Assembly (NCBI GenBank): GCA_014338405.1 | Contig: JTDE01002431.1 | Location: 29,134-93,133, forward strand | Length of the DNA stretch: 64,000 bases | DNA from: Paragonimus skrjabini miyazakii | Taxonomy: Eukaryota; Platyhelminthes; Trematoda; Plagiorchiida; Troglotrematidae | Direction of reading: 5' to 3' | Shown: positions 22,501 through 34,477 of the stretch, piece by piece | Layout of the letters: the number at the start of each line of letters is the position of its first letter | How positions within the stretch are numbered: the first letter of the stretch is position 1 | Program-made: the position numbers and the translations under genes | Notes under the pieces: model-generated | What the model was told of the DNA's origin: nothing | What the model saw: only the letters and a program-made list of their open reading frames with translations | The model's database searches: none

Positions 22501-25434
22501 GATATTGACGGAATGAGCTAGGCAGTCGAGAGCATCACGCAGAAAAGAAAGTCTTAGTGGAAAATAAGAAGATGTTCGTTGCTTTGTTGAAATTACGACT
22601 AAGCTCTTTGGCAACGATAACGGGCTTATCGACAAAAGGGTACCATCCACCCAGTTCTTTGATGATTTGTCAAATCTCGTAGTAATTGTCGTTACCCAGT
22701 ACTGTTTCTTGTACACTGAATCCAAAAACTGTAGGTAGCATCTAACAGGCTGATAAATACTCTTTTTAGCTATAAGTTTGTAAGAGTACGTAACTTCGAC
22801 TAAAATGTACCAGTGACTTAGCTTTAGTTTGACCGATTTATGAGTGTATGCTAAACAGTAGAACTGGAAAATTATTGGTGGTGGTCGTGCTAATGAATTT
22901 GCTGACTGCGTTCGTTTACTATGTTTTATATAATTGACCAAAGTTTTGCGTTAAGACCATGGTTACGGTGCTTTCTTAATTACGTGGCTCAACAACTGAC
23001 ATACACCTTTCTAGATGGATGTTTAGTCATCTTACCTGTAGGGAGAAACTGCTTTATTAAACTAGTGATAGGAAATGCTAAATGAAATATACAACCTTTT
23101 GCTACATTATGTACTAAGTTTCTACTAATTCCTTTTGCAGTATCTATACTCTTTAGTTAACAACGTGTAGGTAAGTGTAAAATATTTGCTATAAAACTGA
23201 ATTTTGTCAGTCCACCCTTGAGTAGCTGTGTGATTTATGTGGTAATGCAACAACAATGAACAATACAAGAAATTTTCATCTGCGAACACGCACTGATGAG
23301 ATGTTTTCCTCAGTTACTTCACACTAGTTTTTCCCAGCAAATGCGATGGAAGTATACTGCTTACATAACGGACACATACTAACTAGTTGAGTGATAAAAC
23401 CTATTCCATTCCTGAACACTCGTCAGTAAACTTCGGTTAGTCATTTCTCTCAACGTGCTTCGATTATTCTGGATACATATCGATTATCAGTTCTAGAAGT
23501 GCCCTCACGTGGACTAAAAATTGACAAAGATATTATTGATTAAATTCATTGACACATAGCCACTCTTGAGCGTGTCACTTTATGATGGAATTCTGAGAAT
23601 GAAACCATTCAGGATGCTATCACTCTAGATAACAGAGACCACATGAGTCACGTGACAACACATAAGTAGTTTTTGTTACATGGTGCGTGTTTAGTTTCAG
23701 GTGGGATGTTTCAAGCAGTCAGGACTATGTGAAAATCTGAACACAAAACGGCAACACTTTGTTTATTAAATAGATAACTGTATGTCTAAGGGAGCTTATT
23801 ATCTGAAGCAACGGAACACCTGAACACTTTTATTTCTGGTTGACGTCAGTTATTTTGGCCAAACTCGCACAGCGTATACCAGAAATTATTCGGGGTTTTA
23901 CATGAAAAGCATCACCCATAGTGAGGCATGAACAAAGTATCGTATACCTGAAGACTCGTGAACACAATGCTGATATTTCTAATCCATGCTTGGCCAGTGA
24001 ATGAAAATGTAACAGAATGACAGAATTCACAAGCGTTTGAGCAAAACAGGTAATAGAACCCCGATTGTCTGCATGGTCATTAGGTTGTTCGGCTCCTATA
24101 AATTAAACTCGATTTCGATGGAACGGGTAATGGAGATAAGTACCACAGTCAGTCTGAAGAGAAGTGCAAAAATCTTAGGGTAACATGCCTGGTTTGTGTT
24201 CGTTTATATGGTCAATTTCTCTAGAATTATTGACGAGAGTGGACACTATTTAGAGGTTGTCTTCTGGAGAATTTCAGGTAGGCTTAACCTATAGTTCCGT
24301 AAGACCAGTTGCTGTTTGGTCATACTACTGAAAAACAATCAAGGATTTTTTAATCATCCCGTCTCAAGCGACGCTCATAGAGCTAAAGGTAGAAAGTGGG
24401 CAAGTGAATAGACTGATAACAAGCTAGCCGCCAGTATGAATCACAGCCACGTGGTTTCATAGGTGCAAACAAGAAATAAAATGAAGTAAGTGTGATGCAA
24501 AACGTAGTTTGCCTGATTTTCTGTTAGAACATTGTTTGTCTGAGATACTGCCTGTCGAATACACCGTTTGTGAAGCAAAGGCTTATAAACCAAAGTATGT
24601 ACCGTTGCTGTGATGTCTGGATTGGCGTCGGAGAGGTACTACAGTTAAAATACAGACTTTGAATTGATGGAAGCGTTAACCGATCAGAGTAATATTGTGC
24701 ATTTTAATACCGGTGAAAATCCTACTTTATTTTCTTACGTGGTCACATCAGGAGCACATGGCAACTGGTCGACCATTTAATTGTAGCATTTTTACGGTTA
24801 TTTTCTAAAGGAGTAATAGCTAGCTTATTATGTTGCGTACAATCAAGCAATGGTAATCAACTCGATGAAATTCTTTCACTTATTCAATGAAGCCACTTAA
24901 TTTCATACAAATGTGTCTAAGCGAATATCCGGTACTTAAGCCCACGTTTAACTGACAAACAAAATGAAAACCTTGAAAGCGAAGTCAGATTCAATATATA
25001 TGCCATTGTCAAATCGGTGGTTTTGATATTCTACCTATTGAAATGACCGTTTTTCAATGTCATTGTACTGAAGAAATTTGATCCGGTCATTCATTTCCGG
25101 TCATTTGAGTAACGTAGAAGGAGCCGCCTGGTTCAAAAGAAACTTTACTGTGAAAGATTTCATACCGGCGCATCAGATTTCATGGAACGGAAAACCATAT
25201 GTTACCAATCATTTGAACACAGTTATGACCTCTGGGCCAACTAACTGGGGAAGTATCTGTTGTCCACCCCAACGTTTTGCGACCTGATTCTAGGAGTGGG
25301 AATAAAAACTTGTGTAAATATGCTGGCAAACTTTAAATAGTTCACCCAACATATATTTAAAATTAAACACAATTACGCTCAATTGAAATTTTGGAAGACT
25401 TCGTTTCCCAATTACAGGTGGCAAAGAGTGTGCG
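22501..25434. other. Unannotated part of the DNA inside gypsy element 1
   Basis: A 147-codon minus frame (22498-22941) is open and abuts the CR1-like fragment; it could be the upstream, more decayed part of the same element, but I see no decisive motif. The remainder holds only short frames and no repeats recognised elsewhere in the window. Confidence 0.45.
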
Positions 25435-26264
25435 TTAGGCTAATGAAGGCGCTTCAGGTTGGTGTAGGACATTCGGGTAAAGTTGGATCCGGTGCCAGAT
25501 GAAACCAGCTGCTGTTTGAATGCCTAGACTGAAGTTTTCCGGGCTTATAAGTGCACCGCATTGAAGAGAGAGAGGTTTGCTCGGCTCATTGGAGAGGGCG
25601 CGCGACTCAGCAGATGTGCGATGGCGCCATCGGCCACGCTGTGAATGACGAGTATTACCGTTCGTTTCGCCAGTTGACACTTTGAACTGTTGATTCGTAG
25701 GCCGGCTTGTCCAATCTTCTGCAACACAGCTGAAACGTGTCCGCTATGCTCCGTCTCATTCCCGCTGTAGATGACGATGTCGTCTCCGTAGACAACAGTA
25801 TCGTTCAGTCCCTCCAGCACCTTCAACATCAGTCGTATGAAAGTGAACGGGGCGCCTGACAGTCCGAACGGCATACGTTTGAAGCGATAATGCTTTTCTC
25901 CCACTGTGAACGCCATTTTGTCTCAGTCCGATTGCTTGATTGGAACCTGCCAATATCCAGACCGCAGGTTTAGCACTGTAAATATCTTGGCGTTCTGTAG
26001 CTTGTCGAAAATTTCTGCCACGGCTGGGACTACTACGACTTTATTGACTGTAATCTCGTTGAGTCTTCTGAAGTCGGCACAAATTCGGAATTACCCACTG
26101 GGCTTTCTCAACAACAGAACAGGAGAAGTGAAAAACCTATCAGCCTCTTCCATGATTTCCTCCTTCAACATTTCCCTCGATTGTTGCTCGATTTCTGGCT
26201 GCAGGTGAACCGGAGTTCTTCTGGGCCCGAATGGTTGAAATTGGTCTGGCTTGATGAAGATTTT
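25435..26264 (-). pseudogene. Gypsy 1 reverse transcriptase
   Basis: From 26264 downward on the minus strand one reads GPRRTPVHLQPEIEQQSREM, LKEEIMEEADRFFTSPVLLL, RKPSG-stop-FRICADFRRL, FTVLNLRSGYWQVPIKQSD, a TGA, MAFTVGEKHYRFKRMPFGLS, VVYGDDIVIYS and AGLRINSSKCQLAKRT. This is a full gypsy RT fingers/palm with three in-frame stops counting the one near 26255. The catalytic box is YGDD (25779-25790) instead of the usual YLDD/YIDD/YVDD. After CQLAKRT the thumb/connection is degraded (SVADGAI is still visible) and a trace of FKQQLVSS precedes the end of recognisable sequence near 25435. Confidence 0.88.
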
Positions 26265-27038
26265 CTATACAATCCAGTCACAGTAGCCATATGGGTCTTG
26301 ATCCGTGGTGAACAGCTTTCGGAGTTTGCATATCACTTCATTCAGCAACCGATTGTCACAGATTGGTATTGCTCCGGGTGCGTTCGCTTCAATTTGTCCA
26401 AGCTGAGGTTTGCGTTTTCTCGATAAGGGAACCACTCTATATTTCGTTACGAGTTCACCATGCTTCAAATCAATCATAGCCTCCGCGCGTTCGAAAAAAT
26501 CCGCTCCCAATATAGTCTGGCGTGCGTCGGGGGAAATTACGAACGATTGCTTGACTACGTGATCATCGATTCCGACATCATACTCCGCCATGCCCGTAAC
26601 TCTGAGTGTAAACCCACCGACTGTTCGAAAGACCATCGCACACGGATGAACAGTTTCTTTCGGTTTCGGTCCAGTCAATGAAATCGCCGCCCCAGTGTCA
26701 ATCAAACAGCACCCCGAGCTACCATTGATTTCTATCCTCGCCTGAACTGCCGTCTTATCAACCGCCCCTATTATCGGATCACTCTTCCCAGACAAAAAAC
26801 AATCAGCAAAACGTTTATTTATATGAAACCTTTTCACGCCCCGCGGGCAAAATCTTCGCCAGTGTCCACGTCTTCCGCATCTGTAACAGACGTCGCTACG
26901 GTTCTGCTCCCTCTTCATCTTCAAAGCAGCCACTTCTTGAATAAAGTTTTCCACTGCGGTTTGCAGGTCATTCACTTCACTTGGCTCACTCGCCCTCAAC
27001 TGTCGGGGAGTTGTCTGCCAGTAATTGTCGAGCCGCAT
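26265..27038 (-). pseudogene. Gypsy 1 gag C-terminus and protease
   Basis: A 257-codon frame contains the CCHC nucleic-acid knuckle CYRCGRRGHWRRFC (26847-26888) and then the aspartic protease: GCCLIDTGAAISLTGPK with the catalytic DTG, and later TILGADFFERAEAMIDLKHG. It overlaps the end of the gag frame by 53 nt in the +1 frame. The frame stops just before the RT. The protease would process the polyprotein. The residues shown are intact, but the element around it is not. Confidence 0.88.
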
Positions 27039-27510
27039 CAGCCAGCTGTTCCAACATCATCGGATGTGCGATAAGAGCCACCCTGAGCTGATCCCGCATT
27101 GCTGGTGACATTTCGTCCAAGAACTGATCTGTCAGCATGCGTTGTTCCGAATCCTGGTCCAAATTTGGCAAGGCCCTTGACAACGCTGCCCGCAATGACA
27201 CGGCATACACAACAGCGTCGCCTCCTGGTCCAAGCCGGGCGCCCTTGAACTGCTGAATTGCCTCCTGGCAATCGGCTGGGCTGCCGAACCCGGCGATCAG
27301 CGCCTCCTTCGCGGCGGCCCCCTCCAGCCTCGCGGGGCCTCTTCGCGCCGCCTCCAGCTCCACCTTCGCCCTGCCCTTGAGCAGCATCCGCAGGGCCGCC
27401 AGCTTCGCCCGGTCGATCTTGACTCCTACCGTTTCCGCCACGTCCTCGAAGTACTCCAGGAAGCTCCGGATATCCCCATCCTCTAACAGCTGCGGCAATG
27501 GGATCTTCAT
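26986..27510 (-). CDS. Gypsy 1 gag (capsid region)
   Basis: The likely start is ATG at 27510-27508 (MKIPLPQLLEDGDIRSFLEY), just inside the primer-binding site; the frame also reads back into the LTR without another good start. It encodes about 174 residues rich in Ala, Leu, Arg and Glu, including FEDVAETVGV, LKGRAKVELEAARR and EMSPAMRDQLRVALI, consistent with a helical gypsy capsid. It lacks the knuckle, which is in the overlapping +1 frame. This region is noticeably GC-richer than the rest of the window. The frame itself has no internal stop. Confidence 0.78.
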   Translation of the reverse strand: MKIPLPQLLEDGDIRSFLEYFEDVAETVGVKIDRAKLAALRMLLKGRAKVELEAARRGPARLEGAAAKEALIAGFGSPADCQEAIQQFKGARLGPGGDAVVYAVSLRAALSRALPNLDQDSEQRMLTDQFLDEMSPAMRDQLRVALIAHPMMLEQLADAARQLLADNSPTVEGE

Positions 27511-27520
27511 CCTCCAATCC

Positions 27521-27534
27521 TGGTCACGGCACCA
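27521..27534 (-). other. Primer-binding site of gypsy element 1
   Basis: On the minus strand TGGTGCCGTGACCA begins two bases after the 5' LTR end (CACAACA then AT). TGG at this place is the hallmark of pairing with a tRNA 3' CCA. The matching tRNA would end TGGTCACGGCACCA; I did not assign the isoacceptor. Confidence 0.82.
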
Positions 27535-27536
27535 AT

Positions 27537-27847
27537 TGTTGTGATCCAAGAACGCGGATGGCACAAGGGTAGTTTATTCGACAAAGCAATACATGGGTTA
27601 AGCGTTTAAACAAGACCAGAAACAAAACCACTCATTTGCACGCGAGATTCAGACCCAGACCGTCTCGGTTGCCACAGACTTCAATGCACAGTTCCTTTAA
27701 GTAGCAAGAACCACTTTGGGTGATACTGCATTCTGATGTTCCTTGCATTTTTCCTGCGGCTTGTACGATGTCAAAATATATGCTCCGGTCCTACTACTGA
27801 ATAGCAGTGGTATGAGTAATATATTACGATCACTCATCTTCACTGCA
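27537..27847 (-). repeat. 5' LTR of gypsy element 1 (311 bp)
   Basis: It is almost identical to the left LTR: four substitutions and a 3-bp deletion. It has the same TG...CA ends. The AATAAA complement is at 27573-27578, and a TATA-like string lies near 27774-27781 on the minus strand, upstream of the expected transcription start. Confidence 0.95.
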
Positions 27848-27851
27848 ATAG
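27848..27851. repeat. Target-site duplication ATAG (right)
   Basis: Matches ATAG at 19661-19664. The agreement supports the two LTRs belonging to one insertion, although a 4-bp match has a 1 in 256 chance of arising by accident. Confidence 0.7.
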
Positions 27852-27861
27852 CAAGCCGCGC

Positions 27862-28345
27862 ACAAATAGGGCATAGGCATTTCTGGATCACTCCCAGCAA
27901 GTCCAAGAAGAAATCGCTATGTAGTTATGATGATCGGCCATTTTATACGATTGGTGGAAACCATCCCCATGGCAGATCAAACGGGCGGTACGATTGCACA
28001 CGCTTTCATGGGCAACGCTCTGGCCCGCTTTCGAGTACCTATGAGAGTCGTCACGGATCAGTGCCCGTGTTTTGAAGGGCGGTAATTTCAGGACATGTTA
28101 AATAACGGAGGAACCCAGCGCTTGAGAACATCGGTGTATCATCCACAAGCGAACAGGTTGATGGTGCAACTCAATCGCACAATGAGGGAGTGGCTTAACA
28201 ATATAGGCAATAACTGAGAAGATGGTCTACCAGATGCGTTGGTTGAATATCGCACGGCGAAGCATGCAACAACTCAGTGTTCACCATTCCAGCTTGCATA
28301 CGAGAAGCAGCCTAGGATTCTCTTAGATGTCCGTGTGCCTGGAGA
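27862..28345 (+). pseudogene. Second gypsy integrase fragment, opposite orientation
   Basis: A continuous plus-strand frame with three stops reads ISGSLPASPRRNRYVVMM, RLVETIPMADQTGGTIAHAF, MGNALARFRVPMRVVTDQ, FQDMLNNGGTQRLRTSVYHP, QANRLMVQLNRTMREWL, DGLPDALVEYRTAKHATTQC and SPFQLAYEKQPRILLDV. This is the integrase catalytic core of a gypsy family different from element 1. The first Asp is replaced (MMIGHF for ..MIDHF) and the final Glu by Gln (VQLNRT for VERLNRT). It starts almost at the ATAG duplication, so gypsy element 1 appears to have inserted at the edge of this older fragment. No LTR of its own was found. Confidence 0.85.
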
Positions 28346-31300
28346 CAGAGAGTCACTTACTATCCCAAGAACAACATCTGGAATACCATGCGTCTAAACG
28401 CAGGAAGACACCGCGTCGAAATAAACAAGGATAGTAAGTGAGGCAAAACACACATAAATGACGACCGTTTCGAAGAAAGCGCTTTGTAATGAGGTCAATT
28501 ATTGGTTTACATCGTAGCAGATGTATAAAACAGCACTGCAATGACTACATAAGTGTTAGCCAACTGAATGCTTTTCACGTGCCTTAATAAAGTGGATATT
28601 CTGATTGATTGATTGATTGCGTATATTGATTTGATACTTCGTCAGTCTTCTGTGATTATGGTTGTTAGTCATTTTGAAGGCATTTAATTTTTTGTTGATT
28701 TAGTAACAAAATGATTGATGTGCATGCTGGTTCATGTCAAATGTGTCCTTCGAAAAGGAATCTGAGTATTGTTGGACCTCACACAATGTATGTGAGCTGC
28801 GAAAACCTGATTTTGTACAACTAATAGATAGTAGGTATCAGGTGACTCAGAACTGGATACATCTGATTTGTACACATAAGAGTGACATATTTTAACAACA
28901 AAAAGCATTACAGACCAACACATTTGCAGCTGACAAATAGCGACAATACCACCTAGGGGAATTGCAAAAATTGTACTGGTCGTTATGCAAAAGGGATAAA
29001 ATCTAGTCAGAACTAAAAGAGTCTCCCCACATAGTCTTGCCTTGCTTTCTGTGTGTTCAAAACCTCAACTGACAAACAGAAATTTACAAGTTCTATTATG
29101 TTGAGAATCCGAATGATCATTTTGCATACTGCGTATGAAACTAGATGTGCAACGAAAAATGACCGTTTTATGACAATTGGTAAAATGCTGCCTGCTCGCA
29201 GGAACGATAGTTCAAAGTGTTACCTGTTTGCCCTCTTGTTACACACTACTTTTCATACCTGTTACGTTCATTGTACATATAAACTACTTGACAATTGTTT
29301 GAATCAATACACACTTCGTCCTCGCGCGCCTCGGCTTCTGCTTGCACGTGGTCGCTATTACTGGGAGTTAACTGTGGCAACAGCCAATTTTAGTAGGCTG
29401 GTGTAACTGAATTCGCTGGAATTTCTGTTATTCAAGCTGAAGGTTCTTTCAACATACAGCGGACTTAGTGTTGTGGAATTTATCGTGAGCAGTTGTAGAT
29501 TGTTTTGTAACCCTGTCGATTCACTTATTGGTTCCACTACAGTTATAAAAGTACAAAACTCCATCTGGGCTGATAAGTCCGTGCAATTCAACAGCTTCAC
29601 ATTCGTCTAAGATGAGCACAACTAAGTGAAGTAGTAGCCTACCCGAGCAAACCAAAATTAATCACAAGATATGCTATTCAAACTACCAGAACTAGTAATA
29701 CCTCCTTCAAGAGCGCGTAATATTTTACAATCTCAGCTTTGCAGTTGAACTTTGAAGTGTCCGAAAACATCCGTATAACAGAAGTAGCAGACTTCTCATG
29801 TTTATCAGACAGATGGAGATTGTTCCAACCGTTGCACTATAGTACAGACCCATACATCCCGCTCGAGACCAGAATAGTTCATTGCTTCAAGAGTATTTTA
29901 TTGTGGATAGTGACAATTATATCATTTCAGAGAAAGATGCAAACGAAGTACCGAGAAGCAATTTATTTCGAAACTGACGAATAAAATTCCTGGCAAAGCT
30001 CAAACTAACATTGTCCATCCAAAATTGCGAATACTTCATTGATCTAATCGTGAGAATATTGCATGCAAACCAATATTCATGACCACGGGTTTATTTATGT
30101 GACATCAACGTCTTCGAACAATAAAATATGTTGCTGTATTGAGACTTGAGGGTATAAACATACCTGCCTTATTGAGCAATTATTTTTACATCCCTCTTAT
30201 TGAAACAATAACTGTAAACTTTGGAAATTCACCAGCTCTGCATATCAGAATGTCACCGTGGTTAAAATTAATGTCACTCCTGTTGTATGCGCGCCTTCCT
30301 CTACTTTGCTTCATAAGGTTTAATCACAGAGATGAAGCCTGTAATATTTTTCGTTCAGTGTCAGGTATTGCCTTAACTGACTGTCGTTGTCGATTTCGGC
30401 AACGCTCACCAATGAAGCAGTATTTTCATCCTTTTCTTTTGCGTTGCGCTTATTCCGTACCAAAAATTTAGCACTTCGGTAATCCAAAGTGTTAATACTG
30501 GTCGATTAGTGACACACTAATATCTTATAACTTCCACTTTCCAAGTGACCAGACGCATAATCATGACGGTTCAGTGGATCACACTCAGTTGACCTTGAAG
30601 ACAGGGCGTGACTCACTCGATTAACTGATCTGTAAGCTCGTATTGGTCAAGCTTTTAAGGCTCGAAGTTGTTTGACCCAAAATTAGATAACACTAGGTGA
30701 AAAGTACACATTCATAGACAGGGCTATGCTTGACATCTTTACGTGCACAGATTTTCAAGATAATCCGAACGGCGTAATTTAAAATCGGCTATGGTTTGGC
30801 AAGGATAACGTTCTCCTCCAATGCTGTTTACAAAGCTGCGTTTGACATTACAACAGCCATAGGAACAGCCCAGAGAAACACATTTGGCTTGCATACTTTA
30901 AGCAACATTTCGAACCGGGTACTGGGGAACTTCCGACAGGAGCCTACCTGTGTGGGACAGAATTCGCCCACTACTGGCAGTTCGTTTGTCGTCTGTGATG
31001 CTCTTGAATACCATAGTTGCTCAACCGACAGTGTACATAACCAAACGATTTGCAACCAATGCAAGAGGCCTGATACTCCAGTAAAAGTACTTTAAGTCAG
31101 ACCAGTCAGAACTGGCACTACAGTTGTGGAATAACACTATCGTAGAATCACAAGAATACAACTAGTCCTCAGACAAAGGCACTGGTCATCACACAACTCC
31201 AAGCGACCCACGTGACTAGGAAATTCCGTAGTCCAGTTAATCTACGTCGTATAGACGGTTGGCTACGGCAATTCAGTCAGCCGTGTTTTCAGACACTGTT

Positions 31301-32639
31301 AAAGATACCGTTTACACAGCACACGTTTTTTTCTGGGAGGGACATGGACTAGTTAGGAGCTCAAAATGTCCAGAGTATCCACATAAGTCTTCACCCCCAA
31401 CGACCCGACATACATCGTAGAAGGAACTGGTGTAAATTCAAATGCGTAAAAATAACTTAAACGACTGCTTATGTTGAACTTGCATCAATTTCCTTCCAGA
31501 CAAACATTTTGCAGAAGCTGGGAAAATACACGCAAGGTTTCAACTGTTAGAAACTAGGAAGGTCGTACTTGTATCTCCAGGATCACAAAAGCGATGGTCG
31601 AGAACTTTCTCAATGCCATGTAGGATACGACCTGAAGTGGAGGAGCAATAAGAACGTTGTTCACGAAATAAAAACCACTGGGAAAGTGGACCAATCAGAT
31701 TAAGCCATAACTAATGTAATACTACTTAAACCTGATGGAATCATTAGCGACTGACGGTTTTGAAACGGCGGTTATTTCTAGTATCCATCTGGGAAATACC
31801 CAAAGTCCAAAAACGGAAATCGTTGTGCTCAAAACAGATGCCAATAAGTATTTACTTACGTCTGACCCGGCTCATGCACCCTAATAACTTGAATTAACGG
31901 AAGGGACAAAGCTCAAGCAAACATGAACACACATAGCGGAGTCTCCCAATACAACTGATTGCCCTTCAGCATTCATCCAGTTTCAACGACTTTTCAAAGA
32001 ACTGTCGGAACGGCATGACAGGACTGCGGAATACCATTGCACCTCTGAACAACATAGCAGTGGCTGACAAGACTATGAATGAGCTACTGCAAATAATTCA
32101 ATGTGACTGAAGAAGTGAAAACAAAATACTCAAAATTATGTCTGCAAACCACGCTGATTACCAATGATTTCGTAACGACGCAAAGAGGTTAAACTCGGAA
32201 GAAGGGAATATCTAGCCAGCTCTGAAGATCACCGAGGCGACGAACGTGTACGACCTACGAGCACTTTTGTGTGTTCAATCTCTATTTAAAGTTCATGCCA
32301 CAAACAGCCATTACGCTGGAGTCTCTGAGTGGATTGCCTTGAAAAGGTTTCCGATTACAACGAACTACACTTAGGTGGAATTTCTTTTAACAAGCGAAGA
32401 TAACGCTTTAGAACAGTTCCTTTCAAAATTTTGAACAAACCAGATAGGACACAAATCGTGGTAGACGCAAACATTTCGTATTGGTCCGTCAGTACCAAAT
32501 TTAAAACACGAAACGGTTTTTTCATATCGGACAGTTAGGGGGGTAGGGTGGATAGTCAGTTGGTGGGTTAGGAAAGGTCACTAAGTCCAAAGCAATGTCA
32601 AGCTCAGGAACAATTGTTTCTGAATACACAGGACCGGCA
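28346..32639. other. No gene recognised
   Basis: The plus strand has a short TTGA repeat near 28606-28618. Frames of up to 117 codons (29053-29406) and 110 codons (30139-30471) have no family motifs. A 99-codon frame at 30796-31095 is likewise unrecognised. No LTR or terminal inverted repeat was seen. The GGGGGG-type run near 32538 is short. Confidence 0.45.
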
Positions 32640-33590
32640 TCAGTCGACCCACTCAGCAAACCGAAAGAATCTTGGAGTTGGATGACATGATGGGATTTTG
32701 AATGCGTTGATGACGTGACGAGTGGTTAAGATGTGTCTTGCGACTGTGGACACTGGTTGCTTGCGTGTTTCAGCGACATTGTCGTTCTTCGATACTAAGG
32801 ACTTCTGCACCCACTTGGGCAAATGTTCCTTCGATCTGGAGATCAAGCACTTCCCGGTTCTGCCCATGTGACTTTCTTTACAGTTACATGTAAATTGGCA
32901 GGTACAGTGTGAGGAGGTACCGACAGGCTGATCTCCCTCGACTGAAGGCACAGGCAGCTTCTGGGTCTGGACTAAAACACACAGTTTGACTGCGTTGAAT
33001 GTTCTTTCAATCGAATTCATTAGCCTCTGCGTTGTTTGATGCATACTGTAATCGTCTTTGAAAGGTAACTCTATATAAAACCTTCTTCCTTTTCACAGTG
33101 AGCACCTGTTCAGATAGCGGGTTTCGATTTACCATGCTTTTCCATGAACCATTTGGAATAACATCGGATTGCAGTTCGAACGTTATCAAGTCTAATTTCT
33201 TCGCGAGGGTTTTATGTGTACAGGTTAGTTTTACTGGTGTGAATAGTGCGTGTTTATGATAGACAGACGTAAAACTAGCAACGTTTAGGTACCGACCGGA
33301 TCATATGGACAACTTTTTTAATACAGCCATCTTTCTAACGATTTATGATTATGTTCAGAAACTATAAACGACTATCAGTCTCAAATTCACAGATTACCTT
33401 CAGGTTAGGATGATAACTATCTACGCTCAGCATTAGGTTAACGACTGTCTGTCTGGAACGACTAAACGTCAGTGTATCCTCAACTAAACGTTTGTTCGAG
33501 ACCACGGTAACTAAGTTTGATTTGGATATATCAACACTGGTAAGACATTTTCTTTCTTTCAGCGGGTTTACTAAGCCCACACATTACCTC
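32640..33590 (-). pseudogene. Penelope-like element 2, C-terminal half
   Basis: Reading the minus strand from 33590 gives SNKRLVEDTLTFSRSRQTV and SVDSYHPNLKVICEFETD, then FLNIIINR-stop-KDGCIKKV, GRYLNVASFTSVYHKHALF, KTLAKKLDLITFELQ, and finally a nuclease: CTCQFTCNCKESHMGRTGKC, ISRSKEHLPKWVQKSL, STVARHILTTRHVINAFKI and FFRFAEW. This is the PLE order from RT catalytic box through TWTG.Y and NGYP-equivalent segments to GIY-YIG. The catalytic box is LVED (33476-33487) where YVDD is expected. YIGRT is HMGRT, so the Gly and Arg survive. At least two frameshifts separate the blocks. The upstream RT half is missing. Confidence 0.82.
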
Positions 33591-34477
33591 AGTTGAATTT
33601 GTCTGAGCCGCTTTCATCTGTACTTTCTAACACGCATCTCAAGTATTCGGTGGCTGGACATGGTTCCGAAAACTGAGGTACTCCCGCGAGCGCAAACAAA
33701 CGGGTTTGAAGCTATTCTGATGCCTAATCAGCTTCGTTAGCTAGGTCACGTCTGTAGAATGGGGTGACAAACGGAATCCTGAGCATTTGTTGTGTGTGGA
33801 AGCGAAAGCAGGTAAACGAAATCTCGGTGGTCACATACTGGGATACTAGAATGTTATCTAAGTAATTTATTACATTATAATAAAAATTTTAAATTTTGGG
33901 TGGGTTTGGCGTTGGACCGGATCACCGAGAGAAAGTCTATCTTAGTGGGAATTCGACGGTTCAATCAATAGTTGTCTGGCCATGAATCGAAGAGCGCAGA
34001 ATAACCACAGATACCATTGGTAGTGGTGACATGACTGTTTGCCGTTTTGATGAACGCGGCCGCGAATGCGTTGGTCGTCACCGGTTGGTAGGTCATCAAT
34101 GATTCACGGCACAACTTCGTTGAAGAGAAGATGAGTACGTTAGGCGCAAGTAAGTAAGGTCATTTATATACTTCCTAGTTCGTATCAACCGAAAACCCCC
34201 GTCATTTGCTGACTGACCCGCTTTCCTTTTCAGATTCCTGAGTCGTAGTACTTTTCTATCCATAATGTCCTTCATTTTTGTTGTTGTTCTGAAAGATGAA
34301 TATCGTACTCGTTTTTCGGTCTAACTTTGATTTCTTGTTTCTCTTCGTGCTGCTATCTTGTATGCAATAATATATAATCCTATGTTAAGCTACATCTTGC
34401 CTTATATATTCGATATGTTTTGTACCACTTTAAATTTCACAACTGGATGCTAACTTTTATTCTGAATGATAGGGGAT
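33591..34477. other. No gene recognised
   Basis: On the minus strand just upstream of PLE 2 no earlier PLE motifs were found, so that element is 5'-truncated here. No other feature was seen. Confidence 0.5.

Larger units (their letters stand above)
19665..27847 (-). mobile_element. Ty3/gypsy LTR retrotransposon 1 (disrupted)
   Basis: On the minus strand the order is LTR, primer-binding site, gag with CCHC knuckle, protease, RT, interrupting DNA with a gap, RNase H C-terminus, integrase, polypurine tract, LTR. The LTRs begin TG and end CA and are flanked by ATAG. They differ at four positions plus a 3-bp indel over about 311 bp, so insertion would be recent. The coding region nevertheless has several stops and frameshifts, and 21520-25430 is not normal element sequence (100-N gap plus unrelated DNA). 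A 40-bp protease segment occurs on both sides of the interruption. The object may therefore be one nested element or two copies joined by scaffolding. Integrase C-terminus lacks a chromodomain. The clade within Ty3/gypsy was not assigned. Confidence 0.88.

Noticed and set aside
22498..22941. 147-codon minus-strand frame as a host gene
   Set aside because: It adjoins the CR1-like fragment on the same strand and has no independent motif or splice context.
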